NCBI RefSeq assembly: GCF_008329645.1
Contig: NZ_CP043474.1
Location: forward strand, 1,054,001-1,118,000
Source of the DNA: Mycolicibacterium grossiae
GTDB lineage: Bacteria > Actinomycetota > Actinomycetes > Mycobacteriales > Mycobacteriaceae
Length of the DNA: 64,000 nucleotides
Reading direction: 5' to 3'
Of the stretch, positions 53,281 to 62,084 are shown piece by piece (position 1 is the stretch's first letter; each line of letters starts with the position of its first letter). A program made the position numbers and the translations under genes. Under the pieces are notes generated by a model. The model was not told the origin of the DNA and ran no database searches. It was given only the letters and a program-made list of their open reading frames with translations.

Positions 53281-54777
53281 CTAGTCCGCGTCGCCGTACT
53301 CGTCGAACCAGTAGGCGAGCTTTCCGCGTCGGCTGACGGCGCGCAGCCGCGACTCGGCAGCCGCGCGGGTCCGGCTGGTGGTGACGATCAGCAGCTCGTC
53401 ACCGGCCTCGATGCGGGTGTCCGGCAGCGGCACGAACGTGTGGCCGTCGCGGATGATCAGCGTGATGACGGCCGGGTCGGGCAGCCGCAGTTCGAGGATC
53501 GTGACGTTGTGCAGGCGCGACTCGGGCTGCACGGTCATCGTGAGCAGTTCGGCGTCCAGGACGTCCAGCGGCGCGGCCTCGACGTGGATCTCACGGGTCG
53601 ACTCCTTGCGGATCAGACCGAGGGCGCGGGCGACGGGGCGCAGGCTCGGCCCCTGCACCAGCGTGAAGACCACGACGAGGATGAACACGATGTTGAGCAG
53701 CCGGTAGCTGTCCTGCACGCCGGCGACGATGGGGAACGTGGCCAGCACGATGGGCACCGCGCCGCGCAGCCCCGCCCAGGAGAGGAACGCCTGTTCGCGC
53801 CACGGCACGCGGAACCAGAACAGCGAGGCCACCACCGACAGCGGTCGCGCGACCAGCAGCAGCACCAGGCCGATGACGATCGCGGCGACGGCGTCGGCGG
53901 CGAGGTCGCTGGGGTCGACCAGCAGTCCGAGCAACACGAACAGCCCGATCTGCGCCAGCCACCCCAGCCCCTCGGCGAACGAGCGGATCGCCGAACGGTG
54001 CGGCAGACCGGAATTCGCCAGCACCACCGCGGCGAGGTAGGCGGCGATGAACCCGCTGGCGTGAATGCTGCCCGCGGCGGCGAACGCCACCAGGCCGAGC
54101 CCGAACGTCGCGATCGGGTAGAGCCCCGACGCCGGCAGGGCGATGCGCCGCAATGCCGTCGCCCCCAGGAAGCCGACGCCCAGGCCGATGCCCGCGCCGG
54201 CGACGAGTTCGAACGCCATGCTGAGTGCCGTGCCCTCCGGGTCCAGCACGAACGGCACCACGCTGAACATCAGGACGAGGATCACGGCGGGGGCATCGTT
54301 GAAGCCGGACTCCGCCTCGAGCAGCCCGGCCACGCGCCGCGGCAGCGGCAGCACGCGCAGCACGGAGAACACCGCCGCGGCGTCGGTCGACGAGACGATC
54401 GCCCCGACCAGCAGGGCCAGCTGCCAGTCCATGCGCAGCAGGACGTGCGCTCCGAGGGCGGTGACCAGGGTGCTGACCACCACGCCAATGGTCGCCAGCG
54501 CGCCCGCGGGTGCCAGCACCCGGCGGATGTCGGCGAAGCGGGTGGTGAGACCGCCCTCGACGAGGATCACCGCGAGGGCGGCGGTGCACACGTTGCGGGC
54601 GAGTTCGACGTCGTCGAACGGCAGGCCGAGCCCGTCCTCGCCGATGAGCACGCCGACCAGCAGGAAGAACAGCAGGCTGGGGAATCCCACCCGGTTGGCG
54701 ACGCGCGTCCCGACGATGCTGGCCAGCAGCACCAGCCCACCGATCAGCAACGCCACGTACAGCTGCTGCAGTGTCAT
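53281..54777 (-). CDS. K+/H+ antiporter, CPA1 family with RCK_C domain
   Basis: 498 residues: about twelve membrane helices to residue 395 with a Na+/H+ exchanger core (GALVGAIVSSTDAAAVFSVLR, ESGFNDAPAVILVL; the ND pair of CPA1), then a cytoplasmic TrkA_C/RCK_C domain (LLTMTVQPESRLHNVTILELRLPDPAVITLIIRDG). This layout is that of NhaP2/CvrA potassium/proton antiporters. It converges on the glycosidase with no gap between stops and diverges from a TrkA protein gene 113 bases away. Confidence 0.93.
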   Translation of the reverse strand: MTLQQLYVALLIGGLVLLASIVGTRVANRVGFPSLLFFLLVGVLIGEDGLGLPFDDVELARNVCTAALAVILVEGGLTTRFADIRRVLAPAGALATIGVVVSTLVTALGAHVLLRMDWQLALLVGAIVSSTDAAAVFSVLRVLPLPRRVAGLLEAESGFNDAPAVILVLMFSVVPFVLDPEGTALSMAFELVAGAGIGLGVGFLGATALRRIALPASGLYPIATFGLGLVAFAAAGSIHASGFIAAYLAAVVLANSGLPHRSAIRSFAEGLGWLAQIGLFVLLGLLVDPSDLAADAVAAIVIGLVLLLVARPLSVVASLFWFRVPWREQAFLSWAGLRGAVPIVLATFPIVAGVQDSYRLLNIVFILVVVFTLVQGPSLRPVARALGLIRKESTREIHVEAAPLDVLDAELLTMTVQPESRLHNVTILELRLPDPAVITLIIRDGHTFVPLPDTRIEAGDELLIVTTSRTRAAAESRLRAVSRRGKLAYWFDEYGDAD

Positions 54778-54890
54778 CTCGTCAGTCCCGGCCTCGTGGT
54801 CGTCGTCGCGGGTGTCAGTAAATCAGCCGGACACCGGGGGCGACCCGTCGTGACGTCTCGCGGTCACCGCCGATGGGCCAAGATGAACTT

Positions 54891-55568
54891 GTGGTGCAGC
54901 GCAGGATGCGGATCGGGATCGCCGGGGCGGGCAACGTCGGCCGGTCGGTCGCGCGCGAGCTGCTGGCCAACGGTCACAAGGTGCTGCTCATCGAGCGCGA
55001 GCGGCGCCGGTTCGAGCCGCACACCGTGCCCGAGGCCGACTGGCTGAACGCCGACGCCTGCGAACTCAGCGCGCTCGAGGAGGCCGGCATCCAGACGTGC
55101 GACGTGCTGATCGCCGCCACCGGCGACGACAAGTCGAACCTCGTCGTGGGGCTGCTGGCCAAGAACGAGTTCGACGTGCCGCGCGTGGTGGCGCGCATCA
55201 ACGACGTCGCCAACGAGTGGCTGTTCGGCCGCAGCTGGGGCATCGACGTCGCGGTGTCGACGCCCGGAGCGCTGGTGGCGGGCATCGAGGGCGCGATCGA
55301 CGTCGGCCACCTGATCCGGCTGATGGGGCTGCGTGAGGGCCGGGCCGACCTCGCCAAGCTGACGCTGCCCGACGACAACCCGCTGGTCGGGCAGAGCGTC
55401 GCTCAGCTGCAGCTCCCGGAGAACACCGCACTCGTCACGCTGCTGCGCGCCGGCGAGGTGATGCTGCCGCGGCCCGAGCACGTCTTCGAGGCCGGCGACG
55501 AGATGCTGTTCATCGCGGACAGCACGCTGCAACGGTCGATCCGCGCGGCGATCCACAGCGCGCGGTGA
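54891..55568 (+). CDS. TrkA family potassium regulator (CeoC-like)
   Basis: 225 residues. N-terminal RCK/TrkA_N NAD-binding domain (RIGIAGAGNVGRSVARELLANGH, acidic IERERRRF), C-terminal TrkA_C domain (LTLPDDNPLVGQSVAQLQLP). It resembles the mycobacterial CeoB/CeoC proteins that gate Trk K+ channels, but no CeoB partner or Trk channel gene lies next to it. Starts at 54873, 54891 and 54906 are all in frame. Divergent from the antiporter, so the two may be controlled together. Confidence 0.9.
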   Translation: MVQRRMRIGIAGAGNVGRSVARELLANGHKVLLIERERRRFEPHTVPEADWLNADACELSALEEAGIQTCDVLIAATGDDKSNLVVGLLAKNEFDVPRVVARINDVANEWLFGRSWGIDVAVSTPGALVAGIEGAIDVGHLIRLMGLREGRADLAKLTLPDDNPLVGQSVAQLQLPENTALVTLLRAGEVMLPRPEHVFEAGDEMLFIADSTLQRSIRAAIHSAR

Positions 55569-55572
55569 CCGG

Positions 55573-55821
55573 TCAGCTGAACTTGTCCCAGAGGTAGACC
55601 ACCAGCAGCACGGCGATGACCGCGAAGAGCACCGCGAAGGCGCTGATCATGACGAGGCTCGTCACGCCCGAGGACGTGAAGCGGCTGCCCTTGGGCACCG
55701 GGTCCTTGTTCGCAGACTGCTCGGTCGACGCCGCGTCGGGCGGGGTGTCGCCGGGCTGAATCGTGCCGTGCTCCACCGCGGGCGTGTTCTGCGGATCGGC
55801 GTTCGGTACTCCGTCGGTCAT
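55573..55821 (-). CDS. small single-pass membrane protein (DUF6480-like)
   Basis: 82 residues: a proline/threonine/acid-rich N-terminus (NTPAVEHGTIQPGDTPPDAAST) and one C-terminal membrane helix (about 57-78). The N-terminal pattern with GDTPP-type motif resembles DUF6480. Function unknown. It converges on the TrkA gene with four bases between stops. The ATG at 55821 gives the family-like start; an upstream ATG adds seven residues. Confidence 0.75.
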   Translation of the reverse strand: MTDGVPNADPQNTPAVEHGTIQPGDTPPDAASTEQSANKDPVPKGSRFTSSGVTSLVMISAFAVLFAVIAVLLVVYLWDKFS

Positions 55822-55932
55822 GGGTGTCCAGGTACCCGGCATCGCGGCGTCCATACACGCGGACGGCGGTCCGTGTTTCGCCACCGGCCGGCGGGCTACC
55901 CGAACCGTCGACGAACAACGGAGGTGGATGTC

Positions 55933-56274
55933 GTGAGTGGTCACGTCGAGGTCGACCAGGAGCTGTGGGACGAGTTCCACCGCGTCGTCAACATGACGTC
56001 GCGGGAACTGTCGGAGTGGTTGCGAACCCGCTCGGCGGGTGAGCACGCCGAGGAATTCGGGGATCAGGCCGGCAGCCAGACCGGCCAGCACGTGCTGAAC
56101 ATCCTCGGCAAGCGCCGGGTGGACCTCACCGAGGACGACGAGCGCGTCATGCGCAACGTCGTCGAACGGATCCACGGCGAGCGGCGCGACGACCTGGAGC
56201 CGACGGCCGGCGAGGACCACTGGCGGCACCGGCTGATGACCATCGGCCACGACCCGCTCAAGCCGCCTAGCTGA
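55933..56274 (+). CDS. DUF3140 family protein
   Basis: 113 residues from GTG (VSGHVEVDQELWDEFHRVVNMTSRELSEWL). The family is small, charged and helical; it contains NMTSREL, KRRVDLTEDDERVMRNVVERIH and a C-terminal HWRHRLMTIGHDP, all typical. Related proteins are annotated as possible DNA-binding or plasmid-type proteins without proof. GGAGG stands nine bases upstream of the GTG. The 3' end overlaps the convergent phosphoesterase by eight bases. Confidence 0.85.
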   Translation: MSGHVEVDQELWDEFHRVVNMTSRELSEWLRTRSAGEHAEEFGDQAGSQTGQHVLNILGKRRVDLTEDDERVMRNVVERIHGERRDDLEPTAGEDHWRHRLMTIGHDPLKPPS

Positions 56275-57454
56275 CCGCCCGCAGCGTCAGCACGGTGATC
56301 TCGCTGGGTGCGAACACCCGGAACGGCGGACCCCAGAAGCCGGTGCCCCGGCTGGTGTAGAGCCGGGTGCGCTCGCCGTGGCGGCTGAGACCGGCGACGA
56401 CCGGTTGGTCGAGACGGACGAGCAGGTGGAACGGCCAGATCTGGCCGCCGTGCGTGTGGCCGGAGATCTGCAGGTCGACGCCCGCGGCGACGGCCTGCGG
56501 AATCTGCTTGGGCTGGTGGGCCAGCAGCACCACCGGCAGATCCCGATTCGCCCCGGCGAGCGCGGCGTCGATGTTCGCGCCGTGGCCGGCCAGCCCGGAG
56601 CCGCGCGCCGTGGCGTCGTCGACCCCCGCGATCACCAGCCGGTCCCCGCCGCGCTCGACCACCACGTGCCGGTTGTGCAGGGCGTCCCAGCCGATGCCGG
56701 TCATGTAGTCGAGCCAGCCCCGGGCGTCGCTGAAGTACTCGTGGTTGCCGGTGACGTACACCCGGGCCAGCGGCGCCCGGACCCGCGCCAGCGGCGAGGC
56801 CTGCGGTTCACGGACGGCGACGGTGCCGTCGGCGATGTCGCCGACGTGGCAGACCACGTCTGCCCCGAGGGCGTTGACGCGGTCCACCACGGCCGCCGAC
56901 CAGCGCGCCCGGTCGATCGGGCCGTAGTGCGTGTCGGTGAGCACCGCCAGCGTCACGCCGTCCATGCCCCGGCCGAGGCCGACGATCGGCACGTCGACGC
57001 GGCGCACGCGCGGGACCTTCATCGCCTCGCGGTGCCCCCAGCCGAGCAGCAGCACCGCCACCGTCAGCACGGCGACGGCGACGGCCCGGGAGCGCACGGG
57101 ATCGGCCACGCCGCCGAGCGCGAGACCCAGCGCGAGTACCTGACCCAGCACCGACCAGGTGAAGAACACCCAAACCGCGCCCAGCAGCGCGTCGCCGAGC
57201 ACGGCGGCGCGGTCGAGGTGACGCCGCCCGTGCCCGAACGTCATGGCCACCGGCAGCGCGAGCAGCGCCGCGGCGAACACGGCCGTGCCGACGACCGTCA
57301 CCGCCGTCGGCCAGTGCGCGCCGGCGACGATGGTCCACCAGGGCACGCCGAACAGCAGCAGGAGGATGACGCCGAGGAGGACGAGGCGCAAGGGCAGCCG
57401 CCGGCGCCGCGGCCGGGTGACCGTCTCGACCTCGGCGGCCGGGGTGTCGTGCAT
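56267..57454 (-). CDS. membrane metallophosphoesterase
   Basis: 395 residues: four or five membrane helices to residue 135, then a calcineurin-like phosphoesterase domain with the metal motifs LTDTHYGP (DxH), HVGDIADG (GDxxD), TGNHEY (GNHE), LLAHQP and SGHTHGGQIWP (GHTH). The YkuE/YaeI-type layout suggests a phosphodiesterase on a lipid or nucleotide at the membrane. Its promoter region abuts the divergent EamA gene (65 bases). Confidence 0.92.
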   Translation of the reverse strand: MHDTPAAEVETVTRPRRRRLPLRLVLLGVILLLLFGVPWWTIVAGAHWPTAVTVVGTAVFAAALLALPVAMTFGHGRRHLDRAAVLGDALLGAVWVFFTWSVLGQVLALGLALGGVADPVRSRAVAVAVLTVAVLLLGWGHREAMKVPRVRRVDVPIVGLGRGMDGVTLAVLTDTHYGPIDRARWSAAVVDRVNALGADVVCHVGDIADGTVAVREPQASPLARVRAPLARVYVTGNHEYFSDARGWLDYMTGIGWDALHNRHVVVERGGDRLVIAGVDDATARGSGLAGHGANIDAALAGANRDLPVVLLAHQPKQIPQAVAAGVDLQISGHTHGGQIWPFHLLVRLDQPVVAGLSRHGERTRLYTSRGTGFWGPPFRVFAPSEITVLTLRAVS

Positions 57455-57519
57455 TGCCGCGAGGGTACCCCGCCGTCGGCGATGCGACCGGGCTGCTCAG
57501 CGGCGGCTAGGCTGCGCGG

Positions 57520-58416
57520 ATGACGGAACCCGTTCGGCGACAGGCACATCAGCCGCTGCCGGGGTGGTCGGTTCCGGCCGTCTTCGTCGTCGGCGCCGTG
57601 TCGCAGTATCTCGGCGCCGCCATCGGCGTGTACCTGTTCGAGACCACCGAGCCGGCGACGGTGGCGTGGCTGCGGGGGCTGGCGGCCGCGGTGGCGCTGC
57701 TGGCGTGGCGGCGGCCGTGGCGACGGGGCACGAGCGCCCGGCAGCTGGGCGTGGCGACGCTGTTCGGCGTCGTGACCGTCGGCATGAACGTCGCGTTCTA
57801 CGAGGCGGTGGCGCGCATCCCGCTGGGGACGGCCGTCGCCATCGAGTTCGTCGGGCCCACGGTGGTGGCCGCCGCGGCGTCGCGGCGCGGGCGCGACGTG
57901 GTCGCGGTGGTGCTGGTCGGCGCGGGCGTAGTGCTCCTCGCCGGCGTCGACGTCGGCGCGCGGGGCACCGGTGTGCTCTTCGCGCTGGCCGCGGCCGCGC
58001 TGTGGGCGGGGTACGTCCTCGTCGGCAAGCGGGTCGCCGACGCGGGCAGCGGCATCGACGCGCTGGCGCTCGGATTGGGTTGCGCCACCGTGCTGTACGC
58101 CCCGGTGGTGGTCACGGCGCAGGTCCGCACCGATGCCGCGGTGTTCGGCGACGCCCGCACGTGGCTGCTCGGCGTGGCGGTCGGCGTGCTGTCGACGGCG
58201 GTCCCCTATGGCCTCGACCAGGTGGTGCTACGGCAGGTGGGCAGGCGCCGGTTCGCGCTGCTGCTGGCCCTGCTGCCGGTGACCGCCACGGTGGTCGGGG
58301 CGGCGGTGCTGACGCAGATCCCGCGACCGGCGGAGGGCGTCGGCATCGCCCTGGTGGTTGCGGCGCTACTGCTCAGTGCCCGTGGCGAACACGACCGCCT
58401 CGACCCGCCGGCCTGA
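57520..58416 (+). CDS. EamA family transporter (RhtA-like)
   Basis: 298 residues with ten predicted membrane helices in two EamA repeats; GTAVAIEFVGPTVVA is typical of the RhtA threonine/homoserine exporter branch, and TAVPYGLDQVVLRQVGRRRFALLLALLPVTATVVG of the second repeat. It likely exports amino acids or related small molecules. ATG follows TAGGCT by six bases (leaderless). It converges on fadE5 with five bases between stops. Confidence 0.92.
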   Translation: MTEPVRRQAHQPLPGWSVPAVFVVGAVSQYLGAAIGVYLFETTEPATVAWLRGLAAAVALLAWRRPWRRGTSARQLGVATLFGVVTVGMNVAFYEAVARIPLGTAVAIEFVGPTVVAAAASRRGRDVVAVVLVGAGVVLLAGVDVGARGTGVLFALAAAALWAGYVLVGKRVADAGSGIDALALGLGCATVLYAPVVVTAQVRTDAAVFGDARTWLLGVAVGVLSTAVPYGLDQVVLRQVGRRRFALLLALLPVTATVVGAAVLTQIPRPAEGVGIALVVAALLLSARGEHDRLDPPA

Positions 58417-58421
58417 TCGAA

Positions 58422-60257
58422 TCAGAAGGCGCCCTCCGGGACGTCCATCGGATCGAGGTCGGTGTCGGCGATGGTCGCGCGGTCGGCGGTCAGCCGGGGC
58501 AGCACGTTCTTCGCGAAGAACGTCGCCACGGCGACCTTGCCCTCGTAGAACTCCCGGTCGCGCGCCGACGGTGACGCGTCGAGCGCCTGCAGGGCCGTCT
58601 CGGCGCCCCACAGCAGCAGCCATCCGATGAGCAGGTCACCGACGGCGAACAGGAAGCGGACCGACGCCAGGCCGATGCGGTACAGCTCGCGCGAGGACTG
58701 CTGGGATTCCATCAGGAAGCCGGTCATGGTGGCGACCATCGACTGCACGTCGGCCAGCGCCGTGGCGAGCAGCACCCGCGACGGGGCCAGTTCGCTTCGT
58801 GCCGAGTCGCTTTCGAGGAAGGCCTGGATCTGGCCGGCGACGTGGCCGAGCGCCACGCCCTGGTCGCGGGCGATCTTGCGGAAGAAGAAGTCCTGGGCCT
58901 GGATCGCCGTGGTGCCCTCGTACAGCGAGTCGATCTTCGCGTCGCGGATGTACTGCTCGATCGGGTAGTCCTGCAGGAAGCCGGAACCACCGAACGTCTG
59001 CAGCGACTCGGTGAGCGTCTGGTAGGCGCGCTCGGAGCCGACGCCCTTGACGATCGGCAGCAGCAGGTCGTTGATGCGTTCGGCGAGAGCGGGATCCGCA
59101 CCCGACACCACGGCCGCCGCGGCGGCGTCCTGGTGCGCGGCGGTGTAGAGGTACAGCGCGCGCAGACCCTCGGCGTAGGCCTTCTGCGTCAGCAGGGCAC
59201 GGCGCACGTCGGGGTGGTGCACGATCGTCACGCGCGGGGCCGTCTTGTCGGCCATCTGCGTCATGTCGGGCCCCTGCACGCGCGTCTTGGCGTACTCCAG
59301 GGCGTTGAGGTATCCCGTCGACAGCGTCGAGATGGCCTTGGTGCCGACCATCATTCGCGCGTACTCGATGACCTTGAACATCTGGGCGATGCCGTTGTGC
59401 ACGTCGCCAACGAGCCAGCCCACCGCCGGGCGGTCGTGCTGGCCGAACGTCAGCTCGCAGGTCGCGGAGACCTTGAGGCCCATCTTGTGCTCGACGTTGG
59501 TGACGTAGGCGCCGTTGCGCTCACCGGGGGCGCCGGTCTCCGGGTCGGGCAGGAACTTCGGGACGAGGAACAGCGAGAGGCCCTTGGTGCCGGGCCCGGC
59601 GCCCTCGGGCCGGGCCAGCACCAGGTGCAGGATGTTCTCGAAGAGGTCGTCGGAGTCGCCCGAGGTGATGAAGCGCTTGACGCCGTCGATGTGCCAGGTG
59701 CCGTCGGGTTGTTCGACGGCCTTGGTGCGCCCGGCCCCGACGTCGGAGCCGGCGTCCGGCTCGGTGAGCACCATGGTGGCGCCCCAGTTGCGCTCGACGG
59801 CGAGGGCGGCGAGTTCCTTCTGCCGCTCGTTGCCGATGTGGAACAGGATGTTCGCCAGGACGGGACCGGCGAGGTACATGAACCCGGCGGGCTGCGCGCC
59901 CAGGGCGAACTCGGCGATCGACCAGGCGACCATCGCGGGCGCCGGGACGCCGCCGACCTCCTCGACCAGGCCGATGCGGAACCACTCGCCCTGCTGCCAG
60001 GCCCGCACCGACTTCTTGAACGCCTCGGGCAGCGTGACGGCATGGGTCTCGGGATCGAACGTCGGCGGATGCCGGTCGGCGTCGGCGAACGACTCGGCGA
60101 GCGCGCCCTCGGCCTGCTTGGCCGCCTCGGCGAGCATCTCTCGCACCGAGCCGGCGTCCAGATCGCCGAATTCGCCGCTGACCAGGACCTTCTCCAGGTC
60201 GAGGAGTTCGAAGAGGGCGAACTCCAGATCGCGGACGTTGCTCTTGTAGTGGCCCAT
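58422..60257 (-). CDS. fadE5: acyl-CoA dehydrogenase, FadE5 type
   Basis: 611 residues, the length of M. tuberculosis FadE5, starting [17 protein letters not shown]. The family blocks [62 protein letters not shown] and [17 protein letters not shown] (with the catalytic glutamate of YEGT) are present, and a C-terminal extension of about 130 residues is kept. FadE5 oxidises a wide range of medium to long acyl-CoAs. An imperfect palindrome (TACCGGCCGGTA) lies 48 bases upstream. Confidence 0.95.
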   Translation of the reverse strand: MGHYKSNVRDLEFALFELLDLEKVLVSGEFGDLDAGSVREMLAEAAKQAEGALAESFADADRHPPTFDPETHAVTLPEAFKKSVRAWQQGEWFRIGLVEEVGGVPAPAMVAWSIAEFALGAQPAGFMYLAGPVLANILFHIGNERQKELAALAVERNWGATMVLTEPDAGSDVGAGRTKAVEQPDGTWHIDGVKRFITSGDSDDLFENILHLVLARPEGAGPGTKGLSLFLVPKFLPDPETGAPGERNGAYVTNVEHKMGLKVSATCELTFGQHDRPAVGWLVGDVHNGIAQMFKVIEYARMMVGTKAISTLSTGYLNALEYAKTRVQGPDMTQMADKTAPRVTIVHHPDVRRALLTQKAYAEGLRALYLYTAAHQDAAAAAVVSGADPALAERINDLLLPIVKGVGSERAYQTLTESLQTFGGSGFLQDYPIEQYIRDAKIDSLYEGTTAIQAQDFFFRKIARDQGVALGHVAGQIQAFLESDSARSELAPSRVLLATALADVQSMVATMTGFLMESQQSSRELYRIGLASVRFLFAVGDLLIGWLLLWGAETALQALDASPSARDREFYEGKVAVATFFAKNVLPRLTADRATIADTDLDPMDVPEGAF

Positions 60258-60304
60258 GGTCGCGCCTTTCGCCGTCGCTGATGCGCAACCAGCGTAGACG
60301 TCAC

Positions 60305-60316
60305 TACCGGCCGGTA
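60305..60316. promoter_or_regulatory. palindrome in the fadE5 promoter region
   Basis: TACCGGCCGGTA, perfectly self-complementary over 12 bases, with TCACT and AGTGA further out (60301-60305, 60320-60324) but off-centre. It may be a TetR-type operator. No match to KstR or KstR2 consensus. Confidence 0.4.
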
Positions 60317-60428
60317 ACCAGTGATCGCGGCGGCCGACCGACGCCCTCACGGCTGTGACCGGGAATACACGGCCTGCTCGGGTGTGTTCCTGCACGTAAG
60401 CTGTACGCAGACTCTGGAGGCGCCCGTC

Positions 60429-60563
60429 ATGTGGATCGTCGAATGGAACGTCCTGGGACGCCGCTTCACCCACGAGGTGCGCCGCCCCGGTGCGGACGCG
60501 CTGTCCCCCCGCAGGATGAGCGGCCGGGTGACGCAGCTGCTGCGGGCACGCGCCGCCGCCTGA
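60429..60563 (+). CDS. small basic protein, 44 residues
   Basis: [20 protein letters not shown]... with GGAGG seven bases before the ATG and a TACGCAG-type -10 region before that. It is basic, with no signal or membrane segment; the tail reads [15 protein letters not shown]. It stands between the divergent fadE5 and the convergent RibD-like gene. The strong ribosome site supports translation; no family is recognised. Confidence 0.55.
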   Translation: MWIVEWNVLGRRFTHEVRRPGADALSPRRMSGRVTQLLRARAAA

Positions 60564-60572
60564 GCCGTACCG

Positions 60573-61097
60573 TCAGCGCACCGCCGCCCACCGGGCGCAC
60601 ACGAACTCGCCGTTGATCGCCGTGTCGCGCAGCGCCCACTCCGAGCGCACCGGCAGCACCGGAGCGCCCGCCCCCAGCGAGCACGGCGCGTAGGTCACGA
60701 TCATCTCGTCGACCAGACCCGCGGCGACGAACTGCGCCGCCACCACTCCGCCGCCCACCACCCACACGTCCTTGCCGCCTGCGGCCTCCTCGAGCACCGG
60801 GTACAGCTCGGCGACGTCGCCGCCGGCCACCCGCACCGGATGCTCGGGCCGCACGATCTCGGGCCGGCTCGTCAGCACCCAGGAGGGTTGGGCGTACATC
60901 CACTCACCGGGATGGTTCGCCACGATCCACGCGTAGGTCGCCGAGCCCATCACCACGGCACCGATGGTCGAGAGGAACGCGTCGACGCCGAACGGCCCGT
61001 CCGGGTCGTGTTCCCGCGAGGTCAACCAGTCCAGGCGGTCGCGGTCGTCGACGACGAAGCCGTCCAGGCTCGACGCCGTGAAGTAGATGCACGCCAT
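60573..61097 (-). CDS. dihydrofolate reductase-like (RibD C-terminal) protein
   Basis: 174 residues: MACIYFTASSLDGFVVDD, VVMGSATYAWI and VWVVGGGVVAAQFVAAGLVDEMIVTYAP are those of the RibD_C/DHFR-like family common in actinobacteria. The NADPH-binding GGG is kept; the substrate is probably not dihydrofolate, and unknown. GAGGAG stands seven bases upstream of the ATG. It starts two bases after the stop of the AraC-type regulator, so it is likely controlled with it. Confidence 0.9.
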   Translation of the reverse strand: MACIYFTASSLDGFVVDDRDRLDWLTSREHDPDGPFGVDAFLSTIGAVVMGSATYAWIVANHPGEWMYAQPSWVLTSRPEIVRPEHPVRVAGGDVAELYPVLEEAAGGKDVWVVGGGVVAAQFVAAGLVDEMIVTYAPCSLGAGAPVLPVRSEWALRDTAINGEFVCARWAAVR

Positions 61098-61099
61098 CG

Positions 61100-62005
61100 T
61101 CAGCTCCTCATCCATTCGAGCGGATCACCGCGGCCGACCACGACGCCGTGCCGGGCGAGCATGTCCCGTGCCGTCTCGCGGCGGTGTGCCGCGTACGTCA
61201 CCACGTGCGCGACGATCCCGTACAGCTGGAACGACTCCGGCGGATCGCACAGCGCATCGATCACGGTGTCGGCCATCCGCCCCTCGGCGGTGTGCGCGTC
61301 GACCATCGCCGTCCACCGCGCCGCCACCGCGCGGTGCTCCGCGGCGAGCGCCGCCGCCGACGGCACGTCGCCGCGCACGGGCTGATCGGCGCCCTCGATG
61401 CTCGCCAGCCACACCTGCTTGGTCCACACCAGCGCACCGAGGACCGCCGCCACGCTGGCCTCCTCGCCGTCCCACTCCAGCACCACCCGGCCCGGCGACA
61501 CCGGTTGCCGCCACTGTGTGTCGGTCAGTTCCGTCGCCCGCTCCAGCAGGTAGCCGGTGTCGGCGACGTCGTGCGCCACGAGCAGTCGCGACACGTCCGG
61601 TGCCGGACCGTCGGAGCTGCGCACCCACAGGGATTCCGGCGGATGGAAGTGCAGCCCGTTGGGCGCCGGCAACCAGAAGTCGACGTCGGACGCCTGCGAC
61701 GGCGGCACGCCATAGGCCCGCCGGAACGCCCGGGAGAACACCTCCGGCGACGACCAGCCCTCGTCGGCCGCGACCGCCGCGACGCCCTCACCGTGCTGCA
61801 ACCGCCACGCCGCCCGCTCCAGCATCACGCGGCGGCGCAACGCCGCCGGCGGCTCCCCGGTCGACCGGCTGACCTGACGCGAGAAGTGGAACTCCGACGC
61901 ATGACTGGTGCGTGCCATGTCGGCGACGTCGACGTGCCCGTCGGCGACGACGGCGTCGAGCAGCTCGCGCAGCCGGTCGCGTCGCCGCGGTCGAGGGTCG
62001 GTCAC
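61100..62005 (-). CDS. AraC-type regulator with a DinB-like C-terminal domain
   Basis: 301 residues from GTG. The N-terminal third is an AraC double helix-turn-helix (VDVADMARTSHASEFHFSRQVSRSTGEPPAALRRR; EGVAAVAADEGWSSPEVFSRAFRRAYGVPPS). The rest resembles a DinB/YfiT four-helix domain (LLERATELTDTQWRQPV, VAAVLGALVWTKQVWLASIEG, then conserved histidines in VAHVVTYAAHRRET). The DNA-binding part standing first, with DinB as sensor, is a known but uncommon layout. A TACTCG box precedes the GTG by seven bases. Confidence 0.88.
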   Translation of the reverse strand: MTDPRPRRRDRLRELLDAVVADGHVDVADMARTSHASEFHFSRQVSRSTGEPPAALRRRVMLERAAWRLQHGEGVAAVAADEGWSSPEVFSRAFRRAYGVPPSQASDVDFWLPAPNGLHFHPPESLWVRSSDGPAPDVSRLLVAHDVADTGYLLERATELTDTQWRQPVSPGRVVLEWDGEEASVAAVLGALVWTKQVWLASIEGADQPVRGDVPSAAALAAEHRAVAARWTAMVDAHTAEGRMADTVIDALCDPPESFQLYGIVAHVVTYAAHRRETARDMLARHGVVVGRGDPLEWMRS

Positions 62006-62084
62006 AGTGCTCGAGTATGGCGTCGTCGAGGCGCCGGGGACATGACGTTTCCTGCTCAACGATCCTCACTACACTCGGCGTGCA

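Noticed and set aside
53265..53310. Terminator between the glycosidase and the antiporter
   Set aside because: Only a five-pair stem (GGCGA/TCGCC) with a long loop is possible.
58405..58440. Terminator between the EamA gene and fadE5
   Set aside because: CTGAT/ATCAG gives only five pairs with a bulge; too weak to report as a feature.
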